Assembly (NCBI GenBank): GCA_944372745.1 | Contig: CALWAB010000057.1 | Location: 1-43,302, forward strand | DNA from: an uncultured Clostridia bacterium | GTDB taxonomy: Bacteria; Bacillota; Clostridia; Christensenellales; UBA1242 | Direction of reading: 5' to 3' | Length of the DNA: 43,302 nucleotides | Shown here: positions 1 through 7,688 of the stretch, piece after piece | Layout of the letters: every line of letters begins with the position of its first letter | Numbering within the stretch: position 1 is the first letter of the stretch | Notes under the pieces: model-generated | What the model saw: only the letters and a program-made list of their open reading frames with translations | What the model was told of the DNA's origin: nothing | Databases searched by the model: none | Made by a program: the position numbers and the translations under genes

Positions 1-1778
1 CCACGAAAATAGAATTAGAAGGGGGGAATATAGTTTTATTTGAGCGTTGTTCTGCTCCTTTAGGGACAAGAATTTCTGTAAAAAATTTATTCTTTAATGT
101 ACCGGCAAGAAAAAAATTTTTAAAAAAACCTAAACAAGAAGAACATGAAATTACTACAATAGTTCAGCGTCTAATTTTGTCTAATCCAAATGTTTCTATT
201 AGATATATTGTTGATAATAAACAAATATATTACAGTACAGGAAAAAGCATTGAAGATGCTATATTTGCCATATATGGTATTAGTACACTACAGAATTTAT
301 TGAGTTTTGATGAAAAAAGAGATGATATGCATTTGTATGGTTTTATTGGAAAACCTAGTTTCACAAAACCTAATAGAACTTATCAAACTTTGGTAGTAAA
401 TGGTAGGTATGTTCAAAATACTAATGTATCTGTAGCAGTTAACAAAGGTTTTGAAACACATTTGATGAAAGGTCAGTTTCCATTTTTTATTATGTTCTTA
501 GATGTTAATCCTGAAAATGTTGATGTAAATGTACACCCAACTAAATTAGAAATAAGATTTGAAGATAATAGCACCATATTTTCTTTTGTGTATAGAACTG
601 TTTCTAATACTATTTTATCAAATCAAGATTTATACACAATTGATATGATAAATACACCTATAAAATCATTGAAAAATGAACCATTGCTACAAACTGAACA
701 ACAAGATGCTTTTAAAAATTATGATAATATTTTTGATAGTACAAATAAGACAACTTTTGAAGATAATTTAAGCTATTCTAATTCTAACCAATTTAATAAT
801 ATCTCTGCATTAATAACTGACAATCCAGAAAAAAATAGTGGTAATGAGAAATTACAAAATGAAATTGATAAAAATATGCAATCAACATATGAAATAAAAA
901 CAAAAATTGATTCAAGTTTAGTGACTAATAGTGAAGTATTCAATGCTAAAAATGACAATCAATGTACCACTTATAAAATTAAAATTTATGATAAAGATAG
1001 TGATGAACTTAAAGAAGTAACTGATTTAAGAGTAGATAAAATATCGGAAAATGTAATACCATTTTCATTTACACCATTCTCTTCTAAAGATTTAAACAAT
1101 AATACGCCCTTTAATCAAAGTAACCATATAAATCCATATAACAAATTAGAAACTAAGATTAATTCGAGTGACGATACTAGATCTGTATCATTATTAAAGA
1201 ATGGCTATAAAGTAGTCGGTAAACTATTTAATACATTTCTTTTCGTTGAAAGTGGTGATACTGCAATATTAATTGACCAACACGCAGCACATGAACGCAT
1301 AATTTATGATAGATTTCAAAAGTATTATGGAAATAAAGACAAAGCCACACAACAACTACTTGTTCCCTACATATTAAATGTAAATTTCCAAGAAAAATCA
1401 TTTTTAGAGCAAAATATGCAACAATTCATTGATTTAGGTTTCGTTATAGAAGAATTTGGTGATAAAGCATATAAAGTATCTGCTGTACCATTATTGTTAG
1501 GGGGGAATTTTGATTGTAAAACATTTTTCGATGATATTTTAAATCAAGTTGGAAAAGAGTTAAAAGTAAAAGAAAGTTTGCATTTCAATGAATATTTGAT
1601 GCAGCGTGCATGTAAATCCGCTATCAAAGCAGGCAACAATATGAGTGAAAATGAAATTTGTGCTTTAGTTGATGCTGTGCTTGAAAATAATACTGAACTA
1701 TTTTGCCCACATGGAAGACCTATAGCTATAAAAATAGATAGGAAGGATATAGAAAAATGGTTCAAGAGAGTGTTGTAA
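1..1778 (+). CDS. mutL: DNA mismatch repair protein MutL (5' end cut by window)
   Basis: The frame is open from base 3, so the gene enters from outside; a TTG at 177 is internal and not a start. The first residues contain the MutL signature LFFNVPARKKFLK, which puts the entry near the end of the N-terminal GHKL ATPase half. A poorly conserved, Asn/Asp-rich linker (about 720-1180) leads to the C-terminal dimerisation and endonuclease domain. That domain shows DQHAAHE, ACKSAIKAG and the zinc-site CPHGRP, so this should be an endonuclease-type MutL as in most bacteria without MutH. In the consensus DQHA(X)2E(X)4E the last acid is Asp here (DQHAAHERIIYD). MutL couples MutS mismatch recognition to strand incision. 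The end overlaps miaA by 22 nt, so the two are co-transcribed, a pairing common in Firmicutes. Confidence 0.96.
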   Translation, partial: TKIELEGGNIVLFERCSAPLGTRISVKNLFFNVPARKKFLKKPKQEEHEITTIVQRLILSNPNVSIRYIVDNKQIYYSTGKSIEDAIFAIYGISTLQNLLSFDEKRDDMHLYGFIGKPSFTKPNRTYQTLVVNGRYVQNTNVSVAVNKGFETHLMKGQFPFFIMFLDVNPENVDVNVHPTKLEIRFEDNSTIFSFVYRTVSNTILSNQDLYTIDMINTPIKSLKNEPLLQTEQQDAFKNYDNIFDSTNKTTFEDNLSYSNSNQFNNISALITDNPEKNSGNEKLQNEIDKNMQSTYEIKTKIDSSLVTNSEVFNAKNDNQCTTYKIKIYDKDSDELKEVTDLRVDKISENVIPFSFTPFSSKDLNNNTPFNQSNHINPYNKLETKINSSDDTRSVSLLKNGYKVVGKLFNTFLFVESGDTAILIDQHAAHERIIYDRFQKYYGNKDKATQQLLVPYILNVNFQEKSFLEQNMQQFIDLGFVIEEFGDKAYKVSAVPLLLGGNFDCKTFFDDILNQVGKELKVKESLHFNEYLMQRACKSAIKAGNNMSENEICALVDAVLENNTELFCPHGRPIAIKIDRKDIEKWFKRVL

Positions 1779-2728
1779 AACCTATTCCTTTGTTAATTAT
1801 AGCAGGTCCTACAGGTGTGGGGAAAACTGAAATTGCTTTAAACTTATATGATTTACTAAAATCTACTTTAATATCAGCAGATTCTATGCAAGTATATAGA
1901 GAATGCAATGTTGCTACAGCTAAATTATCGGAAAATTTGTTAAAAAAATATCCTCATTACAATATAAACATAAAAAACATAGATGAAGAATATAGTGTAG
2001 CAGAATTTAAAAAAGACACCATAAAGGCAATAAATATTTCTACACAGAAGGGGGAATTACCGATAATAGTTGGGGGAACGGGATTATATATAGAAGGTTT
2101 ATTATTCCCTTATGATTTTGCCAATTGTCCTAAAGATATAAATTATAGAAAAGAATTAGATAATATATTACAGACGAAAGGGAAAGAACAGCTTTATAAA
2201 ATGCTATTTGAAATTGACGAGAAAGCCGCAATTCAAGTTAGTATGAATGATACAAAAAAAGTAAAGCGAATATTAGAGATTTGTCACACAACAAATAAAA
2301 AATATTCACAAATATATTCCTCTTTAGATAATTTTGAAAAATCACCTTATGATTATTTCATAGTATTTTTAAATAAAGAAAGACAGACTTTATATTCAGA
2401 TATAAATCAAAGAGTTGATTATATGATTAAAGAAGGATTAATAGATGAAGCATATTATATTTATGAAACTGAAAAAAAACTAAATAAACAACTTCAAGTA
2501 TCTAATGCCATTGGCTATAAAGAACTATTTTCATATTTTGATGGTAATGACACATTAAATAATGCAATAGATAAAATAAAGCAACATAGTAGAAATTATG
2601 CTAAACGCCAAATAACTTGGTATAAAAGATATACAAAGAATATTATGTTTTTATCTAATGAAACAAAAGAACAAAAAAATGCTATAATTAAATTGCTTTT
2701 TAATAAATATCAACAATATAAAAAATAG
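1757..2728 (+). CDS. miaA: tRNA dimethylallyltransferase MiaA
   Basis: MiaA transfers a dimethylallyl group from DMAPP to N6 of A37 in tRNAs that read codons starting with U. The 323-residue protein is of normal length. It has the P-loop GPTGVGKT (about residues 18-25), the ISADSMQVYR motif (about 40-49), a YSVAEF segment, GGTGLYIEGL (about 105) and the late GYKE and KRQITWYKR motifs that contact tRNA. Translation starts inside the last codons of mutL at an ATG preceded by an AGGAAGG-type ribosome site. A hairpin followed by four T immediately after the stop can terminate it. No hfq follows, unlike in Bacillus; the next gene, lexA, converges. Confidence 0.96.
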   Translation: MVQESVVKPIPLLIIAGPTGVGKTEIALNLYDLLKSTLISADSMQVYRECNVATAKLSENLLKKYPHYNINIKNIDEEYSVAEFKKDTIKAINISTQKGELPIIVGGTGLYIEGLLFPYDFANCPKDINYRKELDNILQTKGKEQLYKMLFEIDEKAAIQVSMNDTKKVKRILEICHTTNKKYSQIYSSLDNFEKSPYDYFIVFLNKERQTLYSDINQRVDYMIKEGLIDEAYYIYETEKKLNKQLQVSNAIGYKELFSYFDGNDTLNNAIDKIKQHSRNYAKRQITWYKRYTKNIMFLSNETKEQKNAIIKLLFNKYQQYKK

Positions 2729-2780
2729 AATACACTATGTTGTGTATTCTTTTAATATAATACGCCATATATGGCATATT
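2728..2780. repeat. Two-palindrome intergenic repeat, copy 1 (also the miaA/lexA terminator)
   Basis: The first palindrome (2728-2749) has arms GAATACAC and GTGTATTC around TATGTT and is followed by TTTT, a terminator for miaA. After a 9-nt spacer the second (2759-2780) is AATACGCCAT, AT, ATGGCATATT, and reaches the lexA stop codon. Related copies lie at 24273, 37168 and in part at 5641 and 43026. Confidence 0.7.
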
Positions 2781-3412
2781 TATATTTTTCGTATTAATCC
2801 TACAACTTTCCCTAAAATCGTTATATTATCAAAATACATTGGTTGCATAGTAGGATTTTCAGGCTGTAGTCTTATTCTATTGCTTTCTTTATAATAAGTT
2901 TTTACAGTAGCTGAATTATCAATAAGTGCCACTATAATTTCTCCATTTTCGGCCGTATTTTGTTGACGAACGACAATTTTATCTCCATTATATATTCCCG
3001 CATCAATCATACTTTCGCCACTAACTGTTAACATAAATAGATTATCGCCTCTAAATAGATTAGTTGGGATAAAGAAAGATTCTTCTAAGTTTTCTTCTGC
3101 TAAAATTGGTTGACCTGCCGTAACATTCCCAATCAAAGGTATCATTGTAAATTCTTTATCTAGTAATTTTGCTTTAGATTCCGGATGTTCATCAAAATAG
3201 TGGGGAGCAACTGATAGGGCACGATTTTTCCTACCTTTATTTACTAAATCACCGCGTTCTTCTAATTTTCTTAAATAATATGAAACAGTTGAAGTTGATT
3301 TAAAATTAAATTTATCTTGAATTTCTCGAATGCTAGGGGGAAATCCATTTTCTTGCGAATATTCAGCAATATACCTTAACATTTCTTCCACTTTTTGATT
3401 GTTTTTTGCCAT
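2780..3412 (-). CDS. lexA: SOS repressor LexA
   Basis: LexA represses DNA-damage genes and is inactivated by RecA-stimulated self-cleavage. The 210-residue protein has an N-terminal winged helix (about 1-70; PSIREIQ and STSTVSYYLRKLEERG are the recognition region). The peptidase domain follows, with the Ala-Gly cleavage bond in NVTAGQPI, the nucleophile Ser in GESMIDAG and the general-base Lys in ATVKTYYKE, so it should be cleavable. The ATG has an AAGGAGA site 8 nt upstream. Its promoter carries a LexA-type operator over the -35 box, which indicates autoregulation. The upstream recombinase gene is on the same strand but lexA has its own promoter. Confidence 0.97.
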   Translation of the reverse strand: MAKNNQKVEEMLRYIAEYSQENGFPPSIREIQDKFNFKSTSTVSYYLRKLEERGDLVNKGRKNRALSVAPHYFDEHPESKAKLLDKEFTMIPLIGNVTAGQPILAEENLEESFFIPTNLFRGDNLFMLTVSGESMIDAGIYNGDKIVVRQQNTAENGEIIVALIDNSATVKTYYKESNRIRLQPENPTMQPMYFDNITILGKVVGLIRKI

Positions 3413-3442
3413 ATCTATTTTCTCCTTCGTTTAAGTTAACAC

Positions 3443-3482
3443 ATTATAGCATAATTGATTTATTTTGTCAAACAATTGTTCT
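3443..3482 (-). promoter_or_regulatory. lexA promoter with overlapping LexA operator
   Basis: On the minus strand TTGACA (3466-3471), a 17-nt spacer and TATAAT (3443-3448) form a consensus promoter. AGAACAATTGTTTG (3469-3482) overlaps the -35 box and matches the Firmicutes SOS box core GAAC-N4-GTTC with one mismatch. Confidence 0.85.
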
Positions 3483-3520
3483 AACTATTTTAGAAATTTT
3501 TATCTATTTATATTGGGGCT

Positions 3521-4588
3521 TTAATTATTATTGTCTTCTCTTAATTTTATTTTTGTTGATGCATCCTTTCTTATATTTTCACTTATTGCTGCATAGTGTT
3601 TTTTAGTTGTATTAACATCTTTATGTCCTAATACATCTGCAACAATGTATATATCGTGCGTTTGTTGATAAAGATTAGTACCATAAGTACTTCTTAATTT
3701 ATGAGGCGATATTTTCTTTAACGGAGATGCTATACGACTATATTTTTTTACTAAATTTTGTACTGCACGAGTTGTTATTCTTTTATTTTGTAAAGAAAGG
3801 AAAAAAGCATCGGAATCTTCTTCTTTTTGGGGTTTTATTTGCATTCGCAATCTTTTATAATCGAGTAGGGCATTAGCTACTTCATCTGAAAAATATAATA
3901 TATATTGATTGCCACCTTTACGAGTTATCACAAACGAATTGTTGTCAAAATTAATGTCATTAATATTAATTCCTACCAATTCGCTGATACGAATTCCTGT
4001 ACCTAAAAACAGCATTAAAATGGCTAAATCGCGTACTCTTGTATGTTTATGAAAGTCTTTTTGTTGGCGGGTTAATGTAGAATCACCTTTATCTGCTATA
4101 TCAAGCAATTTGTGCACTTCATTTTGCTCTAAGCGTATTATATTCTTGGCATATATCTTAGGCATATCGACTTTTTGTGCAACATTTTGACTTATTTTAT
4201 CTTTTTTGTAAAAATATTTTAGTAAACTCCTAATTGTAGCCAATTTACGAGCCTTGGCTTTGTCATTATTTATAAATTTTTTGCCATCAACATAATATAA
4301 ATTTAAGTAATCCAAAAATAATTCAATATGTTCCGCAGTTATCTTATCCAAATCTGATAGGGTAAGCAAGCGTATATCTTTACCAAGGAATTCAGGAAGT
4401 TCAGCTGTTAAAAAAGTAAAAAAAACTGTTAAATCTTGAGCATAAGCTATTCTCGTCAAAACACTAGTATTATTTTCTATACCAATAAAAAATTCTGAAC
4501 AAAATGTAGGTAAATTATTTCTCATTTTGCGTAGTTTTAGAATATTTTTTGCATCTCTTTGTTGTACATATGTTTCTTTATTTTCCAT
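3521..4588 (-). CDS. Tyrosine recombinase, XerC/XerD-like
   Basis: Site-specific recombinase of the phage-integrase family. The N-terminal SAM-like DNA-binding domain (about 30-140) is followed by the catalytic domain, with all expected residues visible: Arg in TGIRISELVG, Lys in TRKGGNQ, HKLRSTYG (His-x-x-Arg), the second His in LGHKD and the nucleophile Tyr in TKKHYA. A role in chromosome dimer resolution is the default, but the family also includes element-borne integrases; no element boundaries are visible, and the lexA neighbour suggests a core gene. I chose the ATG at 4588 over an upstream TTG because a promoter sits directly in front of it. There is no Shine-Dalgarno sequence: the -10 box ends 7 nt before the ATG, so the mRNA may be leaderless. 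Confidence 0.88.
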   Translation of the reverse strand: MENKETYVQQRDAKNILKLRKMRNNLPTFCSEFFIGIENNTSVLTRIAYAQDLTVFFTFLTAELPEFLGKDIRLLTLSDLDKITAEHIELFLDYLNLYYVDGKKFINNDKAKARKLATIRSLLKYFYKKDKISQNVAQKVDMPKIYAKNIIRLEQNEVHKLLDIADKGDSTLTRQQKDFHKHTRVRDLAILMLFLGTGIRISELVGININDINFDNNSFVITRKGGNQYILYFSDEVANALLDYKRLRMQIKPQKEEDSDAFFLSLQNKRITTRAVQNLVKKYSRIASPLKKISPHKLRSTYGTNLYQQTHDIYIVADVLGHKDVNTTKKHYAAISENIRKDASTKIKLREDNNN

Positions 4589-4595
4589 ACTTAAT

Positions 4596-4624
4596 ATTGT
4601 ATCAAATAATTTAAAAAATAGCAA
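4596..4624 (-). promoter_or_regulatory. Promoter of the recombinase gene, predicting a leaderless mRNA
   Basis: Minus strand: TTGCTA (4619-4624), 17 nt, TACAAT (4596-4601) preceded by TGA (extended -10). Only 7 nt separate the -10 box from the ATG at 4588. A palindrome TCATCA-G-TGATGA (4634-4646) lies just upstream of the -35 box and could be an operator. Confidence 0.6.
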
Positions 4625-4926
4625 TAAAATAAATCATCAGTGATGAAATGTTTAAATTAAAAATTAAAATTAAAAGCTGCAAAGATATTTAATCTCAATA
4701 GTAAATTTTTTATTATTTTATACCAAAAAAATAAAAACCATAAAAATAATGAAAATCAACGGAATTACTGGGTTTTAAACCACTATCTATTCGCTAAAGT
4801 TGTCTTTAGCGAATAGATATGAATATACTTTTTTCTACTAACCCCTACTTTTTCTTCCTAAATTTAATTTAAAAATCGTCATCTTCCTAATAAGATTTAT
4901 TCATTTCTTTAAACAAAAAAACTTGC
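4625..4926. other. Non-coding stretch between recombinase and metallopeptidase genes
   Basis: About 300 bases without a credible coding frame. It holds the TCATCA/TGATGA palindrome near 4640, a low-complexity A/T tract (about 4650-4745), a small GGTTT-T-AAACC palindrome near 4771 and a long perfect hairpin at 4784-4819. No tRNA or known RNA family was recognised. Confidence 0.6.
4784..4819. repeat. Perfect 16-bp inverted repeat with TTGT loop
   Basis: Arms TATCTATTCGCTAAAG and CTTTAGCGAATAGATA pair without mismatch around TTGT. It is not followed directly by a T run on either strand, so it is a poor intrinsic terminator. It could be the core of a small RNA, a recombinase site or a processing signal; none of these is established. 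Confidence 0.75.
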
Positions 4927-5607
4927 TTACATTGGTAATTCTCTAAATTGTTGTAAAATAAAGTTGCAATTTTTTAAAGTATTTCTTAAGTTTTTAACAT
5001 TAGGTAAAACTGCTGTTACTATTGCCCAAAATGCAGGTGAATGGTTCATTTCCATGAGATGTGATAGCTCGTGCACAACCACATAATCAATTAATTGAGG
5101 AGATAACATTATAATTCGCCAATTAAATGCTATCACCCCTTCACTATCACATGTGCCCCATTTTCGTTTAGAATTACTTAATTCTACCCTTTGGGGTTCT
5201 AACTGCATTATGTTTGAAAAGTATTTTAGTCTTTGTCCCACTATTTCAATACATTCATTTTTTAAAAATTTTTCTATTTGCTTTACTTCTCGTTTTAAGG
5301 TAGAAAGTGGTTTTATAATTAAATAATTGTTTTTAATTGAAATTTCTTTTGCTTTTTTATCCCTTAATACACAATATTTTTTTCCGCAAAACAAAACACA
5401 TTTATAATTAAACAAGTCATCGTTAATCATATTTTGCTGTTTTATTTCCGTTACTTTTTGATTTATCCATTTTTCTTTTGATTGAATAAATCTAAATATA
5501 TCTTTTTCAGCCATAAATTTAGGAGCCTTGACTATAACTTCCCCTTTATCATTAATAGTAATCGCTAATGTTTTCCTAGCTGTTCTTTGTATATAATCTA
5601 TATTCAT
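4927..5607 (-). CDS. YgjP-type zinc metallopeptidase (DUF45/M48-like)
   Basis: The zinc-binding HExxH motif is present as VVHELSHLME, and a third His follows in NHSPAFW. Upstream are the family landmarks KRKWGTCDSEG and NWRIIMLSPQLIDYVV, matching the compact predicted metallopeptidases of the YgjP family; 226 residues is typical. The substrate is not known. No signal peptide or membrane segment is seen, so it should act in the cytoplasm. The ATG has an AAGGAG site 5 nt upstream. The gene is divergent from the membrane PadR gene and the shared spacer contains a copy of the intergenic palindrome; any ygjP promoter must overlap that repeat. Confidence 0.85.
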   Translation of the reverse strand: MNIDYIQRTARKTLAITINDKGEVIVKAPKFMAEKDIFRFIQSKEKWINQKVTEIKQQNMINDDLFNYKCVLFCGKKYCVLRDKKAKEISIKNNYLIIKPLSTLKREVKQIEKFLKNECIEIVGQRLKYFSNIMQLEPQRVELSNSKRKWGTCDSEGVIAFNWRIIMLSPQLIDYVVVHELSHLMEMNHSPAFWAIVTAVLPNVKNLRNTLKNCNFILQQFRELPM

Positions 5608-5640
5608 ATTACTCCTTTATTTGGTGTATTTGCCTTTTAT

Positions 5641-5662
5641 AATACACAATATATAGTGTATT
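5641..5662. repeat. Intergenic palindrome, copy 2 (first half only)
   Basis: AATACACAAT-AT-ATAGTGTATT; its inner 21 bases (5642-5662) differ by one base from those of the copies at 24273 and 37168. The second, AATACGC-type palindrome is absent here. It lies between ygjP and the PadR promoter, about 30 nt upstream of the -35 box, a position where an operator would also fit. Confidence 0.6.
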
Positions 5663-5692
5663 ATAAAAATATAGTAAATTTATTGTATTTTA

Positions 5693-5721
5693 TTGACATT
5701 TTTTGCAAAAAAATGTACAAT
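5693..5721 (+). promoter_or_regulatory. Promoter of the membrane PadR gene
   Basis: TTGACA (5693-5698), 17-nt spacer, TACAAT (5716-5721). A ribosome site AGAGAGG follows at 5734-5740 and the ATG is at 5749. This decides against the longer open frame from 5587, whose first 54 codons overlap the promoter. Confidence 0.85.
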
Positions 5722-5748
5722 ATAAATGTCTTTAGAGAGGTAAAAATT

Positions 5749-7479
5749 ATGCGTGGAAAGTTAAATGCTATCATACTTTGCACCCTTCAAAGCGGCAATA
5801 AATATGGGTTAGAAATTATTAAGGAAATTAAAAAATTAACCTACGGACAAATGGATGTGAAATTGCCTAGCCTATATAGCAATTTACATAAATTAGAAAC
5901 TGAAGGCTATATAACATCATATTGGGAAAATAGCGAAATTGGTGGAAAGAGAAGGTATAGTGCTTTAACAGAAAAAGGTAAAAAATATATACAGGAACAC
6001 CCATATAATTTTGATGAATTTAAAAAATATGAAAATGTTAATAAAAATGTTTCTTCTACTTTAGCAATTCAACCTGATTTTTTTAACACAATAGAACATT
6101 CGCAAAGAACTATAGAAGTAGTTACCCCCTCTCCCACTTCAACAGAATCACAAGAGGAAATACAAAACTATTCAATATTAGATTACATAAATAATACACA
6201 GTCCTCATCTTCCCAGTCCTCTTTTTCTGGCTCTAATCAAGACGCCGAAAATTCAATTTTTGTCAGGGACAAAACAGATGCAGTACTTTTAACTGACGAT
6301 CAAATTATACCACAAGATGCGTCTACAAGTCTACTATATAGACCTACTACTTTAACACATAAAGATTTGATTGAAGACACAGACGGTCCAATAGATTATG
6401 ATAGCATATTTGGAGATATGTTAGAAAAAGATAAAGATCCCCCAGTTGATAACAATAATTTCAATTTGCAAAATAATGACTATCATGAGACTGACAGAGG
6501 TATTCTTCTAGACCCTAATGAAAAAGGCAAATTTGCAGCTTCATATCAATCTATGGTTAGTAACAGGAGCAAAACAGAACCAATTGTGAATTATAATTAT
6601 TCTAACACAACATTTGAAAATAATGATAATTCATATATTCTTTACGAGGACAAACCATCTAATACACCCCATAACGATACTATTAAACAAGAAAATATTA
6701 TCAATCAAAATAATGAACATAAAGATGTAAATGCTTATCTGCTTAAAGAAAAAGTTGATGTAGAAGATAATTTGAAAGCAAACATATTTCTTAAAAAACA
6801 GAACAAACAATATAATTACTCTTCAGATTATGACTTTTATTCCAAATACGATTCTAAATCAACTTATGAAAAACTTAATTCTATTATTTCTAATTCTAAT
6901 ATTGTAAAAAATGAGAATATAGAACAAGAACATACTTCCCCTATTGAAGTTAGACCATTAACTTTATTGGAATATATAGAGGATTGCGAAAATAACGGTA
7001 TTATAGTTCAAAAATATAGAAAGAATCAATCCAAATTAAAATCTCATCGAGTTTACATTAATAAAACAAATTTGTTAACTTCTATTTTATCTTTTGCTAC
7101 TCTAGTTATATTAATGTTTATATGTTACTTTGCATTTAAAAATTCTTTAAGCGAACTTCAATCTATAACATATCTCATTATTTGCATTTTATGTGTAGGA
7201 TTAATCTATCCAATAGTATGTGCCATTATTGCTGGAGTAAAACATTTACGATTAGTTGGCTACTATGATATGAAAAAAGAATGGTTACCAAGACTAATTA
7301 TATTTGCTGTAATAGTATTATTAACAATTTCCATAAATTTGCTTTGTGGGTTAAATACAGCTAACATAGTAGATTATTTACCGTTTATAGTTTTACCAAT
7401 AGTAGCGTCATTGACTATATTTATTGATTATTTATATAAATCATTATTATTACAATTAAAAGCTTTTAGAGAAGAATAA
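5749..7479 (+). CDS. Membrane-anchored PadR-like regulator
   Basis: Residues 1-90 are a PadR-type winged helix: MRGKLNAIILCTLQSG, NKYGLEIIKEI, LPSLYSNLHKLETEGYI and the wing GGKRRYSALTEKGKKYI. About 380 residues of low-complexity, Asn/Ser/Asp-rich sequence follow and look disordered. A short charged segment (RPLTLLEYIEDCENNG) precedes four hydrophobic helices (about 447-470, 477-500, 510-533, 540-562). Ordinary PadR proteins have 100-180 residues with a C-terminal dimerisation helix and no membrane part, so this is a tethered DNA-binding protein. It could sense an envelope or lipid signal, but ligand and targets are unknown. It is monocistronic and divergent from ygjP. The DNA-binding call is firm; the role is inference. 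Confidence 0.8.
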   Translation: MRGKLNAIILCTLQSGNKYGLEIIKEIKKLTYGQMDVKLPSLYSNLHKLETEGYITSYWENSEIGGKRRYSALTEKGKKYIQEHPYNFDEFKKYENVNKNVSSTLAIQPDFFNTIEHSQRTIEVVTPSPTSTESQEEIQNYSILDYINNTQSSSSQSSFSGSNQDAENSIFVRDKTDAVLLTDDQIIPQDASTSLLYRPTTLTHKDLIEDTDGPIDYDSIFGDMLEKDKDPPVDNNNFNLQNNDYHETDRGILLDPNEKGKFAASYQSMVSNRSKTEPIVNYNYSNTTFENNDNSYILYEDKPSNTPHNDTIKQENIINQNNEHKDVNAYLLKEKVDVEDNLKANIFLKKQNKQYNYSSDYDFYSKYDSKSTYEKLNSIISNSNIVKNENIEQEHTSPIEVRPLTLLEYIEDCENNGIIVQKYRKNQSKLKSHRVYINKTNLLTSILSFATLVILMFICYFAFKNSLSELQSITYLIICILCVGLIYPIVCAIIAGVKHLRLVGYYDMKKEWLPRLIIFAVIVLLTISINLLCGLNTANIVDYLPFIVLPIVASLTIFIDYLYKSLLLQLKAFREE

Positions 7480-7674
7480 ATTATGCAAATGTAACAAAGT
7501 TTTAGGAATTATGATAAATTATTTATACGAAACTTACATATGCATTTGAAAAACTTAATATTTGGTGAAACTAAAATTTTCTTGATTTTCATTTAAATAA
7601 TATAAAGCATTATTATATGAAAAACTTCCAAAATGATAACTAAAAAAACAATGCGTAAAAAAAGAAATGATAAC
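7480..7674. other. Spacer between PadR and TVP38 genes
   Basis: 195 bases without a gene. An imperfect inverted pair, ATGCAAATGT (7483) and ACATATGCAT (7537), lies 44 bases apart; otherwise only the shared terminator at the right end is recognisable. Confidence 0.5.
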
Positions 7675-7688
7675 TCATTTCTTTTTTT
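7657..7688. terminator. Bidirectional terminator between PadR and TVP38 genes
   Basis: 14-bp perfect stem (AAAAAAAGAAATGA / TCATTTCTTTTTTT) with loop TAAC. A and T runs flank it so it works on both strands. It contains the stop codon of the minus-strand gene. Confidence 0.85.

Noticed and set aside
3521..4588. Integrated mobile element marked by the tyrosine recombinase
   Set aside because: No tRNA target, flanking direct repeats, excisionase or phage genes are visible, and the neighbours are core genes. A Xer-type or house-keeping recombinase is simpler.
5587..5748. Longer N-terminus for the PadR-like protein
   Set aside because: These codons cover the -35/-10 promoter and the palindrome; the PadR domain starts at the ATG 5749, which has a ribosome site.
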